Assembly: GCA_051453625.1 (NCBI GenBank)
Contig: JBOZIK010000001.1
Coordinates: 265,146,298 to 265,210,297, forward strand
Source of the DNA: Welwitschia mirabilis
Lineage: Eukaryota > Gnetophyta > Gnetopsida > Welwitschiales
DNA length: 64,000 nt
Direction: 5' to 3'
Each line of letters opens with the position of its first letter. The first letter of the stretch is position 1. The position numbers and the translations under genes were made by a program. Below, piece by piece: positions 12,961 through 25,635 of the stretch. The notes below the pieces were generated by a model. It saw only the letters and a list, made by a program, of their open reading frames with translations, did not search any database and was not told where the DNA came from.

Positions 12961-13371
12961 TGATCAAACCTTGAACATGATAGAAGCACCCTGTTTTGGA
13001 AATCCCTCTTGATGAGGAGAATTTTCCTTTGACCATTATCTGAATTTTTCCTTATTCAATTCCTTTGGTGGACATAATGATATTACATGAACATCTTTAA
13101 CTTGGCTTATATTTTACTTTATGAAGTTACCATGACTAGTAGTATTTTACTTGGGCATTTCAAAGTGATAAAATTGAATTCACATAATCTTAAGATATTT
13201 CTACATCTATGAACTTCATGTTAAAGGAATATGCTTTATTTTTATTGTGATCTCTCTCAATTATGTGAATCTTTAGCTATTTGAATATATTCTTTCTTAT
13301 TTTTTATTTCATCTCTTTACCTTTATTTTTGAGAGTGTGTGGTCATGTGCGATCTCCTATTTTCAAATAAA

Positions 13372-13432
13372 AAACTTTTAAAAAAGAAAAAGATAGAGAG
13401 AGAAAAAAGAAGAAGAACAAGAAGAATAATAA
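13372..13432 (+). repeat. Purine-rich (GA/GAA) low-complexity tract
   Basis: About 60 bases of almost only A and G, made of GA and GAA runs. The matching tract in the sister copy lies at 14692-14740 and has a different number of units. It lies in the non-coding 3' part of the Athila/Tat-like element. Confidence 0.8.
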
Positions 13433-14145
13433 TGACCATGATCTATTGTTTCTATATTAAATACAAGATTACCATGATGTCCTCCTAAACCAAGGTAAAT
13501 TTTCTTGAGAGGAACCTTTAGTAGTATTGGTAGCTATGGGAATTTCACTAGGAAGCAACTAGTTATGCTTCACTGGTCCTTACTTCTCTGACTATGGTTT
13601 TACTCCCCTTGTCATGTGTTAATAATAAATACTTTAAGTATATGGAATTAGTTGTATTCCTAGTATCATCAAAGGCATTACTTATTTCCTAGACTCCCAG
13701 TGCATCTAGTACTCCCATATGATCATTTTACTTTTGAGGATTTAGGTGTGTCTTAGGATGTGAGGAGNNNNNNNNNNNNNNNNNNNNNNNNNNNNNNNNN
13801 NNNNNNNNNNNNNNNNNNNNNNNNNNNNNNNNNNNNNNNNNNNNNNNNNNNNNNNNNNNNNNNNNNNATGATAAACTTATCCTAATTAGTTTTCCTAAGA
13901 AGCTTTCTTCAAATAAAACCATTAATCATTTTTATTCTCACTACTAATCTTTAGATTAAATCTATATTTGAAATTATTCATATCATATGTTTGATAAGAG
14001 ATTGTTCTTCCATGAATTTTATGAACTCTTTATCTTTCATACTACAAAAGGATTTTGTGGAGTTAAAATGTTATCTTGTCAAGTTATTTAGTACCAAATG
14101 ATTTCTTTAAAAAATGCATGTATACCATTTATGATCTATAAATTT

Positions 14146-14270
14146 GTTTCCACATGTTTTAGTCCTTATTTTTTAGATAAAGTACATTTTAATGGCCTGG
14201 TTGAGATTTTCAATCTTGATACTTAGGAGATTTATAAAGTTAATGGATAAAGGTTTACACTCTATAAAAC
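14146..14270 (+). pseudogene. Integrase C-terminal tail remnant (right copy)
   Basis: Sister copy of 12846-12960. Here the same region reads 'EIYKVNG', stop, 'RFTLYKTSID'. The Val lost in the left copy is kept here, and the Gln codon CAA kept in the left copy is TAA here. The two copies have therefore decayed at different sites. Confidence 0.7.
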
Positions 14271-14691
14271 ATCTATTGATCAAACCTTGAACATGATAGA
14301 AGCACTTGTTTTGAAAATCCCTCTTGATGAGGAGCATTTCCCTCCTACCATTATCTGAATTTTTCGTTATCCACTTTCTTTGGTGGACATAATGATATTA
14401 CTTGAACATATTTAACTTGGCTTATGTTTTACTTTATGAAGTTACCATAACTAGTAGTATTTTAATTGGGCATTTCAAAGTGATAAAATTGGATTTGCCT
14501 AATCTTAAGATATTTCTATGTCTATTAACTTCATTTTGAAAGAAGATGCTTTATTTTTTTATGATTTCTCCCAATGGTGTAAGTATTTAGTTGTTTGAAG
14601 ATATTCTTTCTTATTTTTCGTTTCATTTCTTTACATTTATTTTTGAGAGTATGTGATCATATGCGATCTCTTATTTTCAAATAAAAAATTT

Positions 14692-14740
14692 TAAAAAAGA
14701 AAAAGATAGAGAGAGAGAGAAAAGAAGAAGAATAATAATC
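14692..14740 (+). repeat. Purine-rich tract, sister of 13372-13432
   Basis: Same position within the duplicated segment as 13372-13432, with a longer GA run and fewer GAA units, showing length change between copies. Confidence 0.8.
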
Positions 14741-15020
14741 ATGATATATTATTTCTATGTTAAATACATGATTGCTATGATGTCCTCTTAAACCAAGGTT
14801 AATTTTCTTAAGAGGGATATTTGGTAGGATTAGTAGCTATGGGAATTCCACTAGGGGATCAATTGGTCATGCTTCACTAGTCCTTAAGTCTCTAACTATG
14901 GTTTCATGCCCCTTGAAATGTATTAATAATAAATACTTTGAGTCTATAAAATTAGTGGTATTCTTGATATCATCAAAGGCATTGCTTGTTTCCTAGACTC
15001 CTAGTGCATCTAGTACTCCC

Positions 15021-16710
15021 ACATGATTATTTTACTTTTGAGGATTTATGTGTGTCTTAGGATGTGAGAAGGTAAGTCCTTTTATGATGAGCTTTTGATC
15101 TTATCATTTATTGATTGAAAACACTATATATAATTGATATTATTATAATTACTACCTATTTGAATGGTACTTTGTGAAGGTTTTTACATTATATCATGCA
15201 TCATTAATCAAGTGATTTTATAATTTATACCAAGGAGGTTTATAGGTTAAAATTTAGGATAGGTACACTATGTTCTTCATGTTCCTAGTTGTTCATTTTC
15301 ATTTTCTTTTTCCTTAGTTTTTTTTACTCAGTATCTCAATGTCAGTTTTATTCTTGTTTATCATCACACACTTTTCTTATGTTTTCATTTTCACTCATAA
15401 TTGTTATGCATAGGTGTTAACTTTATTTTAGAATTTTAATAGATAATATTTTCTTAGTTCATTATGATAATTTTTTCCATTTATTCTTTTAGCATATTTT
15501 GAGTTTGGGCATATTTGTTGATTTTTCTTTTAGCAATGCTTCTTTCTACTTGATGCATTTTCATCATCTTATCATGTCACTTCTTTCTTTACCTCTAGTT
15601 ATTCTTACGTTTCATACTTCATGATGATTCTTAGCTTTTATTCATCTTTAAAACTTTATTATGATTTTCTAAGGCCTTACTATTACTATCATCGACTAAC
15701 TCACTTTGCTTTGGTTTTAATTTTTTTAATATTTTTTAAAGGCTTATTGTTCACTTCCGTATTCGAATGACATAGGTAGACGACACTTAAAAATGTGTGT
15801 NNNNNNNNNNNNNNNNNNNNNNNNNNNNNNNNNNNNNNNNNNNNNNNNNNNNNNNNNNNNNNNNNNNNNNNNNNNNNNNNNNNNNNNNNNNNNNNNNNNN
15901 TTACTTTTGAGGATTTAGGTGTGTCTTAGGATGTGAGGAGGTAAGTCCTTTTATGATGACATTTTGATCTTATCATTAATTGATTAAAAACATTAGATAT
16001 AATTGATATTATTATAATCACTACCTATTTTAATGGTACTTTGTGGAGATTTTTACATTATATCATGCATCATTAACTAGTTGATCTTATAATTTCTATC
16101 AAGGAGGTTTATTAGGTTAAAATTTAGGATAGGTACACTATGTTCTTCATGTTCCTAGTTGTTCATTGTTATTTTGTTTTTTCTTAGTTGTTTTACTTGG
16201 TATTTCAATGTTATTTTTGTTCTTTTTTATCATCACACGCTTTTCTTATGTTTTCATTTTCACTCACAATTGTTATGCATAAGTGTTGACTTTATTTTAG
16301 CATTTTGATAGATGATGTCTCCTTAGTTCATGATGATAATTTTTTGCATTTATTATTTTTGCATCTTTTCAAATTTTGATGCATCTACTTGATATTCATA
16401 TGGGATTTTGAGTTTGGACATATTTGTTGATTTTTCTTTTAGCAATACTTCTTCCTACTTAATGCATTATCGTCATCTTATCATGTCACTTCTTTATTTA
16501 CCTTTAGTTATCCTTACATTTCACACTTCATGATGTTTCTTATCTTTTATTCATGTTTTGGACTTCATTATTACTTTCTAAGGCCTTATTATTACTGTTA
16601 TTAACTAAATTAGTTTGCTTCGATTTTAACATTTTTAATCTTTTTTAAAGGCTTATTGTTCACCTCCTACTTCGAAAGAAATAGGTGAACAACACTTAAA
16701 AATGTGTGTT
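15021..16710. repeat. Duplicated segment pair flanking a 100-N gap (pair 5)
   Basis: 15021-15800 is repeated at 15901-16710 around the gap 15801-15900, both ending at 'aaaatgtgtgt'. The right copy has about 40 extra bases near 16370-16410. A third partial copy of the start lies at 13727-13767, because pair 4 ends in the same place. Non-coding 3' region of the Athila/Tat-like element; no env-like reading frame was seen. Confidence 0.85.
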
Positions 16711-17106
16711 TCTTATCCTTTCTTCTTATGTTAATGTACTACAGGATGTATTAATTCACATGTGGTAAAGTAAGAGATACTTTTGAGATATTTTGGAGTG
16801 AAAAATTTAATTATGAGAGTTATTTTGAGATTTTACAAAACATATGTATGTTGTATTGGTCTACTTATTACTTCATATTATTAGTGTGATATGCATTATG
16901 AGTATTGTTTATCAAGCCACATACTTGATATCAAAGCAATTATAGGATCATGCAGCAGGAAGGTGTAATCTAGGAGATTAAAGAAGATCATGGATAAAGG
17001 AAGTAATGTTATGATTATTTTTGATGTATTCACACCTTATAGGTTGTACTTAAAACTCATTGATTAATCTATGCATATATTTTTGAGTTATAACTATTTT
17101 AGATAC

Positions 17107-17642
17107 ATGCACATCATTTATCTGAGCTACATCTTTTGATGACTTTTTCATATGATATTTAAGTTCTATTTTTTTAATGTAATAAAAGTTTAAGTGGGGG
17201 GCTAACATAGTTTTTATGCACTCTGATACTATTTTTAATAATTATGTTCATAGGTAATTGATTTTCCAAGTCTCATTTTTGAATCTCGTCACCTCATACC
17301 TAGTTTGAATGAATTATAGAATGANNNNNNNNNNNNNNNNNNNNNNNNNNNNNNNNNNNNNNNNNNNNNNNNNNNNNNNNNNNNNNNNNNNNNNNNNNNN
17401 NNNNNNNNNNNNNNNNNNNNNNNNATGCACATCATTTATCCAAGCTACATCTTTTGATGACTTTTTCATATGATATTTAAGTTCTATTTTTTTAATGTAA
17501 TAAAATTTTAAGTGAGGGGCCAACATAGTTTTTATGTACTCTGATACTGTTTTTGATAAGCATGTTCATAGGTAATTGATTTTTCAAGTCTCATTTTTAA
17601 AGTTATCATGTCATACATCATTCGAACGACTTATAGGATGAT
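17107..17642. repeat. Duplicated segment pair flanking a 100-N gap (pair 6)
   Basis: 17107-17324 is repeated at 17425-17642 around the gap 17325-17424, with few differences. An 8-N gap lies just downstream at 17699-17706. Confidence 0.85.
17191..17203 (+). promoter_or_regulatory. Second polypurine-tract-like sequence
   Basis: 'aagtggggggctaac' looks like the Athila/Tat polypurine tract (G-run followed by CTA) but lies about 640 bases upstream of the inferred one. The sister copy near 17511 reads 'aagtgaggggccaac'. It may be an additional internal tract or part of the non-coding region. Confidence 0.35.
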
Positions 17643-17818
17643 AATACAAGCTCTTACTCTGCCAACATAATATGTTTAGTTTATCAAATTTTGACATTNN
17701 NNNNNNCATCATGAGATTTTTTGAACTTGATTTACATATTCCTAGTTAATGTTTATCTTAGTCAATTTGGCTCAAAGTTGTAGTTATTTGCCTACTTTGT
17801 CAAGAACTCATAAGGCTA

Positions 17819-17835
17819 ATTGGAGGGCTATATTA
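17819..17835 (+). promoter_or_regulatory. 3' polypurine tract of the Athila/Tat-like element
   Basis: 'attggagggctatatta' lies directly before the TGATG start of the 3' LTR. Position and the G-rich core followed by CTA fit the plus-strand primer of this group, with one G-to-A change in the G-run. Confidence 0.6.
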
Positions 17836-19046
17836 TGATGCTAAATTATATGTATTTGATGGAACATTTTAAATACTTTTTTAGGACACTTAGGTTTAAA
17901 TGGAAATCGATGATTATTGAGAGTTAAATAGCTAATCATGAAAAGGGGTAATTACTAACACATTTAGAGGTATTTTGAATAAATTCTAGTACTTAGTATT
18001 TTGAGGTTAATGATTTAAAAAGTTAATTTTACTTGGATGAAGAGATTAAGAGCCTAAAGTTTCCTTCCTTATCTGGATAATAGTAATAGATAATAGCATG
18101 TAAGAATCCAATAAGAATGCTAACTCAGACTAGAGCTAGAAGCTAATATTATCTTTTTTGATGTGGTATCATCCTAATCATCATTTAGATGATAGAAATC
18201 ATAATACCTTATTATAACTAATTCATCAAATGTTATCTAACTATAAAAATGTGTCAATGCTCCCTTCTCTAGTGTCATAAGGGTTTTGTCTGGTTGTTGT
18301 ATTTGCTATTTTTATAGTGTTCTTTGCAATAAAAACCTTCTTACCCTCGATCTAACTTTTATCTTCTTTGTAACTTAAAAATCTTATAAAAAGAGATCGA
18401 AGAGTAGAAGATTCATCCATTACTATAGGGAGAAGCCTTCCTTGGTGTTAAGCTATATATNNNNNNNNNNCCTCCATTAAGGTGCTATGACTTTGTAATA
18501 GAATGTTGGTTTGACATTGATGAAAAGTTTTTTTTAGCTTTATTATGTTCATTTCCTTTATGATTTATGTTTGTTATGATTATGTGACAGCTTCATCGTT
18601 GATATAGATCATTAAAGGCAACCTTTGTTAAAGTTGAAATTATTAATTAGTAGTTACATTACATTCTATTTTACATTTCATAGCATAAATTACATGTTTT
18701 TCATATTCTATTTAATGTACCTAATAGCTTAGATTGATTAGGGTTTAGTGATAGTTTTTCTTGATTGATCTAGATTATACAAGGCCAATATTTATGACAG
18801 AAAGATTTGGTGATTGAAGAGATATTCCATTTAAAACAGTTTTCATTTTCATTTTATTATAAGCATTATAGTGGTGTTTATCTTGCATTTCTTTATTGCA
18901 TTAATCTTTATTTCTGTTTTGCATAAACTAAAAATGTAATGATTACATTCACATTAGCTATCATCTATACTAGTATGTATATTATGAAAACATTTGTAAT
19001 TGACATGATTAAGAACGTAATGTTTACATAAATACACACTGAATAA
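17836..19046 (+). repeat. 3' long terminal repeat of the Athila/Tat-like element
   Basis: Aligns with the 5' LTR 7140-8397 from the TGATG start to about 'aaatacacact' near 19040. The LTRs differ at many sites, mostly transitions, so the insertion is old. A 10-N gap lies at 18461-18470. The LTR end overlaps the next duplicated pair (18846-19533). Confidence 0.75.
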
Positions 19047-19533
19047 CCTCTAATCTAATTTATAAGCCTCTTCATAAAAATTTGATTAGAGCCCATAACC
19101 TCTAATGTAATCTATAAGCTTCTGGCTCATAAGAAACTTATCNNNNNNNNNNNNNNNNNNNNNNNNNNNNNNNNNNNNNNNNNNNNNNNNNNNNNNNNNN
19201 NNNNNNNNNNNNNNNNNNNNNNNNNNNNNNNNNNNNNNNNNNTTCATTATAAGCATTATATTATTGTTTATCTTGCATTTCTTTCTTGCATTAATATTTA
19301 TTTCCATTTTACATAAACTAAAAATGTAATTATTGCATTCATGTTAACTCTCATCTATACTAGTATGTATATTATGCAAATATTTGTGATTGAAATAATT
19401 AAGAATGTAATTATTACATAAATACACACTTCATAACCTCTAATCTAATTTATAAGCCTCTTCAGAAAAATTTTATTAGATCCCATAACCTCTAATGTAA
19501 ACTATAAGCTTCTGGATCATAAGAAACTTATCT
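18846..19533. repeat. Duplicated segment pair flanking a 100-N gap (pair 7)
   Basis: 18846-19142 is repeated at 19243-19533 around the gap 19143-19242; both end in 'cataagaaacttatc'. The segment contains the end of the 3' LTR and about 100 bases of flank. Confidence 0.85.
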
Positions 19534-21978
19534 CAAATAAATTATCTTAATTAATGAACTTCAATTAATACTTGATTTAGGATAAAGAAGATGAAACATG
19601 GGTTTTCCTTTGTCTATTTTATGATATAGTTTCATAAAAGCAAAGAGTCTCTAACCAAAGAATTTCAAAATACTTATGTTATCTAATACCACTTTGGCTG
19701 ATATGAGACTTTCTAATTTATACCCTTAAACGAAGTTTGGGGAAGGGCTTATTTCACAAATAAAGTCCTTATTACAAAAAAGAATAATTACTATAATTAA
19801 GATGAAAATATTAAAATTTACAAAAATGAATAAAATTATATGCCCTCCTATACTATTTGGACTTGGACAAACATTGAAGTATACTTCTACATCATGTAAT
19901 TATACAATCTAATAATAGAGTTAGTTTCATTATTAATTGGAAACATATATGGTATTATTTTATGTTATCAGTAAAAGATATTTATGTAAATGATTTAAAA
20001 ATTTATACCATATCCTTTTTGAAGTTATAGATTTTAGACTTTAATTACTAATAAAAAGTAAACAAGGTCAAAATGTATAAAATATTATACAACTAACTCT
20101 CTTATTAATATTAAATTTGGATAATAAATATGAGATATCCAAAATGTGCTCTAACATAGATAAAAAAAAATTAGCAAGTACACAAGTGGCAAGCCGTCTT
20201 TAATTAGATGTACATCAGAGTCCTTCAAATGGATAATGATACTTATAATAGATGACTTTTATTGTGTTTTTCTCTTTTTGGAATAATAAAGTTATTCAAT
20301 TATTCTTTTGAATAGTCTATCTATCTATCATAAAAAACATAGTAGAAGAAAGCATTTCATCAACTACATTTTTAAAGAATATTATAACATCAACATCCTA
20401 TGGAAACATATCTTGAAGTCTAGACATTTTTTCCCACACCCTATTTTGTATTACTTAAAGTTTTTTAACATTTTTGTATTAGCTAAAATATTCATAATAA
20501 TAATTCAAATTAATTTATAGTCTCTTTCATCATGCATAATGACATTTAATTAGTAGCATTCAAGCTTATAGAGTAATATGAATCAATTACTTGTTCATGA
20601 GAAATTGAAAAAAATTCATTCATTTTAAAATAATTTATACTTAATTCACTGTTATAAAATATATGTTTCTTTACAAACTCCAAACCCCTTAATCAAATAA
20701 TTATTTTAATTGCATATTTGTATAATTATAATATTTTAAACCATTAGCATTCACACTCAATTGCATATGAGTATGCCTTTGTTACATGGTATCTTACTTC
20801 ACATGTATTAACTTTGAACATAATAGTCATCATCAAATGCTTTATCAATTAAGTTGTCTTCATCATTAATGGCAGTAGATCTATCTTAGAAATCTTTATT
20901 ATGTTGTTGTAATTGATTATTCATAATAATACTAGCATTCTTGATTCTAGCTTTAATCTAAAAATTTATTTGTTCTTAAGAGATATATCAAATCAACCAA
21001 TTAACTCTCTTAGATGAAGTACTATTTTTTACCACTAAGAAACTTGAACTTTACTAAATCATGATAATATTGAATTGTATTTTTGTATGTTGTTATGCAT
21101 GTAGTACATCATGATGTACTTTATTTACATACCTAAAAGCATAAACAATTATGGAATTAAGAACTCATGTAAATTAGTTATTTAGGCTAACAATTATTTC
21201 TATGTAGAAAACATATAAAATGAAAGTCAAATTACTTTGTATATCATGAGATAACCAATTTCATTCTAAATAACTAATAAAAACTCTTATATGTGCAAAG
21301 TCATATTCATATAACATTAGTACATCATTTTATAAAGCATCTTTAGCATTTAATTTCTATTTTATTTATATTTAGCCTTAGCTTATAAATTCTTTTACCA
21401 TTCTTGTAAAACATGCTAAGTACATAGGAAAATGAAATCATCTAATAAGTCTTAAAGAAATGTGAAAAATGATACATATTAAAATCAATGATTTAATATG
21501 AAATGACTAATTGAACTACTTAATGCCTATACCTAATAGCATTAATATATGCAATATAATCATCTGTTAGAAATGAATTTACTTGCTAATAAGAGTCCAT
21601 TGACCCACATCTATTAATAAGAATTCTTAATCAAACTTTAATATCTTGGTCTCAAAAACAAGATAATATCATTCATGTTAATGGAAGAAAATTGTAGTAA
21701 GAACAAAAAACCATCATAATTTGTAGAGTGCATTGTAAATGTAACAACTAATGTATTTACATTAATAATCAATAGAATTTATAATTGAGGTTGAACATGA
21801 GTATTAAAAAATACAAGCCTTGTATATATTTGTATTCAATGTTGGAACCATTACAAGTATAATATTCTTAGATTGTTTTACCATCTTTTATAACATTCAT
21901 GATGATTGAATTCCTAATACTAAAATAATTTTCACTATGATCATTATGGAATTGAAAATAAAAGAAGTATTTAGGATG
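19534..21978. other. Unassigned AT-rich sequence
   Basis: No domain could be recognised with confidence. On the minus strand near 20800-21040 one frame is rich in N, Q and D codons with TAA or TGA mainly where Gln or Arg codons would be plausible, which could be a transposon coding remnant, but I could not assign it to a family. The 70-codon plus-strand frame at 20308-20520 has no recognisable features. Confidence 0.5.
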
Positions 21979-22876
21979 TTTATGCATCCAAATTTACATT
22001 CTTTTAGTGCCATTGTTATGGTATTATTAAATAGTATTTAGATCCCTTACATAAATGTTTTTAAACTACTTTCTCGTTAGATACTTGTCTTTTATAGCAT
22101 GAAAGGTTAAATTTCTTGCCCCTTTGTTTTTTATTTTTAAAACGTAAGTTTGTTAGGCTTGATCAATTAAAAAAATCATTTAGCTATGTTCTTAATGCAT
22201 TTTCTAATTTCATTTGATGAAAACATGAGAAATGTAAGCCTTTTGTTATTCAATGAACCAAGGTATCCATATTAAAATTCATTAGATTTATTTTCATGTT
22301 CAATTATATTTACTAATATATAAATCAAACTCATATCATAGTGCATGTTACAAGAAATAAAAGAATAAGTGTTTTCTNNNNNNNNNNNNNNNNNNNNNNN
22401 NNNNNNNNNNNNNNNNNNNNNNNNNNNNNNNNNNNNNNNNNNNNNNNNNNNNNNNNNNNNNNNNNNNNNNNNNNNNNTTTATGCATCCAAATTTACATGC
22501 TTTTAGAACCATTTTATGGTATTATTAAATAGGATTTAGATCCCTTACATAAATGTTTTTAAACTTCTTTCTCATTAGATACTTATATCTTATATCATGA
22601 AAGGTGAAATTCCTTTCCCCTCTTATTTATAATTTTTGAAAGTTAAGTTTGGTAGGCTTGATCAAATAAAAAAAATTATTTGACTATGTTCTTAATGCAT
22701 TTTCTCATTTCATTTGATGAAAACATGAGAAACATAAGCCTTTGTTATTCAATGAACCAAGGAATCCATATTAAAATTCATTAGATTTATTTTCATGTTT
22801 ATTTATATTTAATAATATACAAATCAAACTCATGTCATAATGCATGTTACAAGCAATAAAAGAATAATTGTATTCT
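21979..22876. repeat. Duplicated segment pair flanking a 100-N gap (pair 8)
   Basis: 21979-22377 is repeated at 22478-22876 around the gap 22378-22477. Both begin with 'tttatgcatccaaatttaca'. No coding content recognised. Confidence 0.85.
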
Positions 22877-23171
22877 ATTTATTTTATTTTCTTTTATATT
22901 TATAGTTTTGCTTTTTCATGATAAATTTGGTAATCTTAAATCATTTTGGAAATGATATCTACATTTACAATAGATTATTAAACTTATGCAAGAAATGTAT
23001 ATCAATTATAAACCAATAAACTAAGCATCCATAATATATTACTTAAATAATTTTACCTTATTCTTTAAACATAATCTATATACTAATAAGTTGAGTTAAT
23101 ATCCTATAATTGAAATTTTTTTCTTTTAATAGTTTATATTCATAGAAGCTAAATGATTTTATTTCTCTTCT

Positions 23172-24290
23172 TTAATAAAATCCAATAGCCTATTAGTTGT
23201 TCAATTACAATGAGCTAGATTTAAACTAGATGGATATCTAGTATCATTCTTCTATAGGGATATACATTTAGTAAATTATCAAAAGTAATAAAATTATTTT
23301 AACCTTGCAATGAAAATCAAAACAAATGAAAATCAAAATTTGAGAATTTTAATGTAATATTTTATTGGCAATGTAAGAGAATAGATGTAATCCAAAGATC
23401 TAGCTAATTTGTCAAATGCTTCACATCCACTCCAATGCTTCCTGTATTTCTAAAACATAAATTAAGATAATCAAGTTGTTAAGGCTTATACACGGTGATA
23501 TAATATCATCCAACACATAGGTATTGGTAAATTATTTAGTTCCTCTTATCCTTCATAGCCCCTTATAATTATTAAAGTATGAACTATTATGCATAAGATT
23601 CATTAAATAATAGTAACTACAAATCACAAAAGTAACCTTAAGAAACTTTTTTGATAATAAAAGAACTTAATAATGAAGTANNNNNNNNNNNNNNNNNNNN
23701 NNNNNNNNNNNNNNNNNNNNNNNNNNNNNNNNNNNNNNNNNNNNNNNNNNNNNNNNNNNNNNNNNNNNNNNNNNNNNNNNTTTAACAAAATCCTATGGCC
23801 TATTATTCGTTCAAGTACAATGAACCAGATTTAAACTAGATGGATATCTAATATCATTCTTCTATAGGGATATACATCTAGTAAATTATCAAAAGTAATA
23901 AAATTATTTTCAACTTGCAATGAAAATCAAAACAAATGAAAATCAAAAGTTGAGAATTTTAATGTAATATTTTATTTACAATGTAAGAGAATGGATATAA
24001 TCCAAAGATCTAGCTAATTTATCAAATGCTCCACATCCACTCCAATGCTTCCTGTATTACTAAAACATAAATTAAGATTATCAAGTTGTTAAGGCTTAGA
24101 CGCGGCGATATAATATCATCCACCCCGTAGGTATTGATGAGTTATTTAGTTCCTCTAATCCTTCATATCCCCTTATAATTATGTAAAGTATGAACTATTA
24201 TGAATAAGATTCATTAAATGATAGGAACTACAAATCACAAAAGTAACATTAAGAAACTTGCTTAGTAATATAAGAACTTAATAATGAAGC
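23172..24290. repeat. Duplicated segment pair flanking a 100-N gap (pair 9), with LTR-like terminus
   Basis: 23172-23680 is repeated at 23781-24290 around the gap 23681-23780. From 23386 (left) and 23996 (right) the sequence also resembles 31846-32147, about 8 kb away in the same orientation. In 23386 and 31846 the similarity begins with TG. This could be the end of an LTR of a minus-strand element whose other LTR lies at 31846, with the gag-like remnants between. Confidence 0.65.
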
Positions 24291-25635
24291 ATTCTTACCT
24301 AAGGTTTATAATATCAAATTAATGTGCATTAATAATAACAGAATGAATGACTACTTAAATAAATAAGAACTATCCTTACCTAAAGAATACTAATGCTAGA
24401 TTAATGTAAATCAACAATGAAATAATAAATATCTAATCTTGTATTAAAACTTAAAAGATACATTACAATAATGAAGAGCATTAAAGTAAATGGAATTCTT
24501 AACTAGTCTTAGAACAAATTTGCCCCTACGAAAGGTGCTCAAAATGTCATGATGTTCTAATTATTCAAGTATTTCCACCACATTTTATCAATATAAAGAT
24601 CCATTAAAATGGAAACTTAAGGCTGTTTTATAAATGAGAAAAGGCTTGGAGAGATTTGTCATGATATGGTTAGTGGATAATTACATAAGAGGGGTTATAT
24701 TTTAAGGCTACTTAAGGAGGAAGTTACAAATTTTGGCATGTCATGTTAAAGAAGGATTTTTTGTTTTCTAATGTAACAAAGGCAATGACATGTCCTCTGA
24801 CTAATGATGTAGATAATAATAGATCTCATGCCATGTGTCTTCCATGTAGTCATTTGTATTACTCTTACATATTTTTGTGATGTGTCATTTTATACCTTTT
24901 CCATGTATTATTGAGTTTGAAGGTTTATCTTAGATTAGCATCTGACTCTGCCAATAAGCATAATTTGATGAATTTCCTAAAAGGATGTAAGAATATAAGT
25001 TTGAAGTGAGTTTGCCTTAGAAAATTAGTGATGCTAGTGATAAACAATGGTGTTAGAATTGTCTACTAGAATTTCTTAATTTTGTGTAATGTCCTCCAAA
25101 AGGTAGTAATAAACTTGCTTATATTAAGGGATAGTTTATAATTTTATGAAACATAATAAAAAGGGTATAATATATTAATTTATGATAAAATAATAAATTT
25201 AATATTTATTCCTATGCCAAATTAATTCAATATACTTGCTTAAAATGTGAATTTTTGCATCTAAACACATATCCTAACTAGACTTTTATGAGTCTCTTAG
25301 CAAAAAATTGATAAAGAAATGATCAACATGAAAAAATTATCTAACTAAATGTTCAAGTATAGAGATAATATATTTTTGAAAATTTTTAAATAATTTTTAA
25401 CAAATAAGAAAAAAATTAAAAAAAATCTATAAAAATAAATGCCATAGCACTTAACCAAAATTAAACTTTATTCTTAAAGTTATATAGATAGAAAATTGAA
25501 TACAAGGCTTCTAAGAATAACTCAAGGTATTTTTGAAAAATGATTTTACATTAGATGCCTTTTAATATAATGCTAACAAATTATTTTAATGTAAGTAGTT
25601 AAAAATAAAATACATTGTAAAGAATTTAAGCTAAT
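24291..25635. other. Unassigned AT-rich sequence
   Basis: No firm domain. On the plus strand near 24650-24800 a stretch reads 'CHDMVSG' and, after a frameshift, 'FWHVMLKKD', faintly recalling the zinc-binding region of Ty3/gypsy integrases, but this is too weak to annotate as such. Confidence 0.45.

Larger units (their letters stand above)
12563..15087. repeat. Duplicated segment pair flanking a 100-N gap (pair 4)
   Basis: 12563-13767 is repeated at 13868-15087 around the gap 13768-13867. Both copies contain the integrase tail, a purine-rich tract and the same end sequence near 'tcttaggatgtgag'. Probably overlapping contig ends from sister copies. Confidence 0.85.
7140..19046 (+). mobile_element. 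Degenerate Ty3/gypsy LTR retrotransposon, Athila/Tat-like, internally deleted
   Basis: The parts are in the correct order on the plus strand: 5' LTR (7140-8397), decayed primer-binding site (8401-8418), gag (from 9087) with zinc knuckle (9888-9932), a conserved gag-protease linker, aspartic protease (11470-12032), integrase C-terminal tail (12846-12960 and its second copy 14146-14270), a long non-coding 3' region, polypurine tract (17819-17835) and 3' LTR (17836-19046). Reverse transcriptase, RNase H and the integrase catalytic core are absent; the space between protease and integrase tail is only about 0.8 kb. No clear target-site duplication was found. Coordinates are inflated by duplicated contig ends at several gaps. 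The lineage call rests on the gag, protease and integrase-tail motifs and on the tRNA-Asp-type primer site. Confidence 0.75.

Noticed and set aside
16925-16950. Sequence 'ttgatatcaaagc' resembling an initiator-Met primer-binding site (TGGTATCAGAGC)
   Set aside because: It lies inside the 3' region of the Athila/Tat-like element, is not next to an LTR end, and differs at several bases; likely chance in this composition.
20308-20520. 70-codon plus-strand reading frame starting 'MNSLSIYHKKHSRRKHF'
   Set aside because: No motif, no sister copy, composition typical of AT-rich noncoding DNA.
24650-24800. Possible integrase zinc-binding region on the plus strand ('CHDMVSG', 'FWHVMLKKD')
   Set aside because: Needs frameshifts, lacks the CxxC end, and no integrase core or other pol domain follows.
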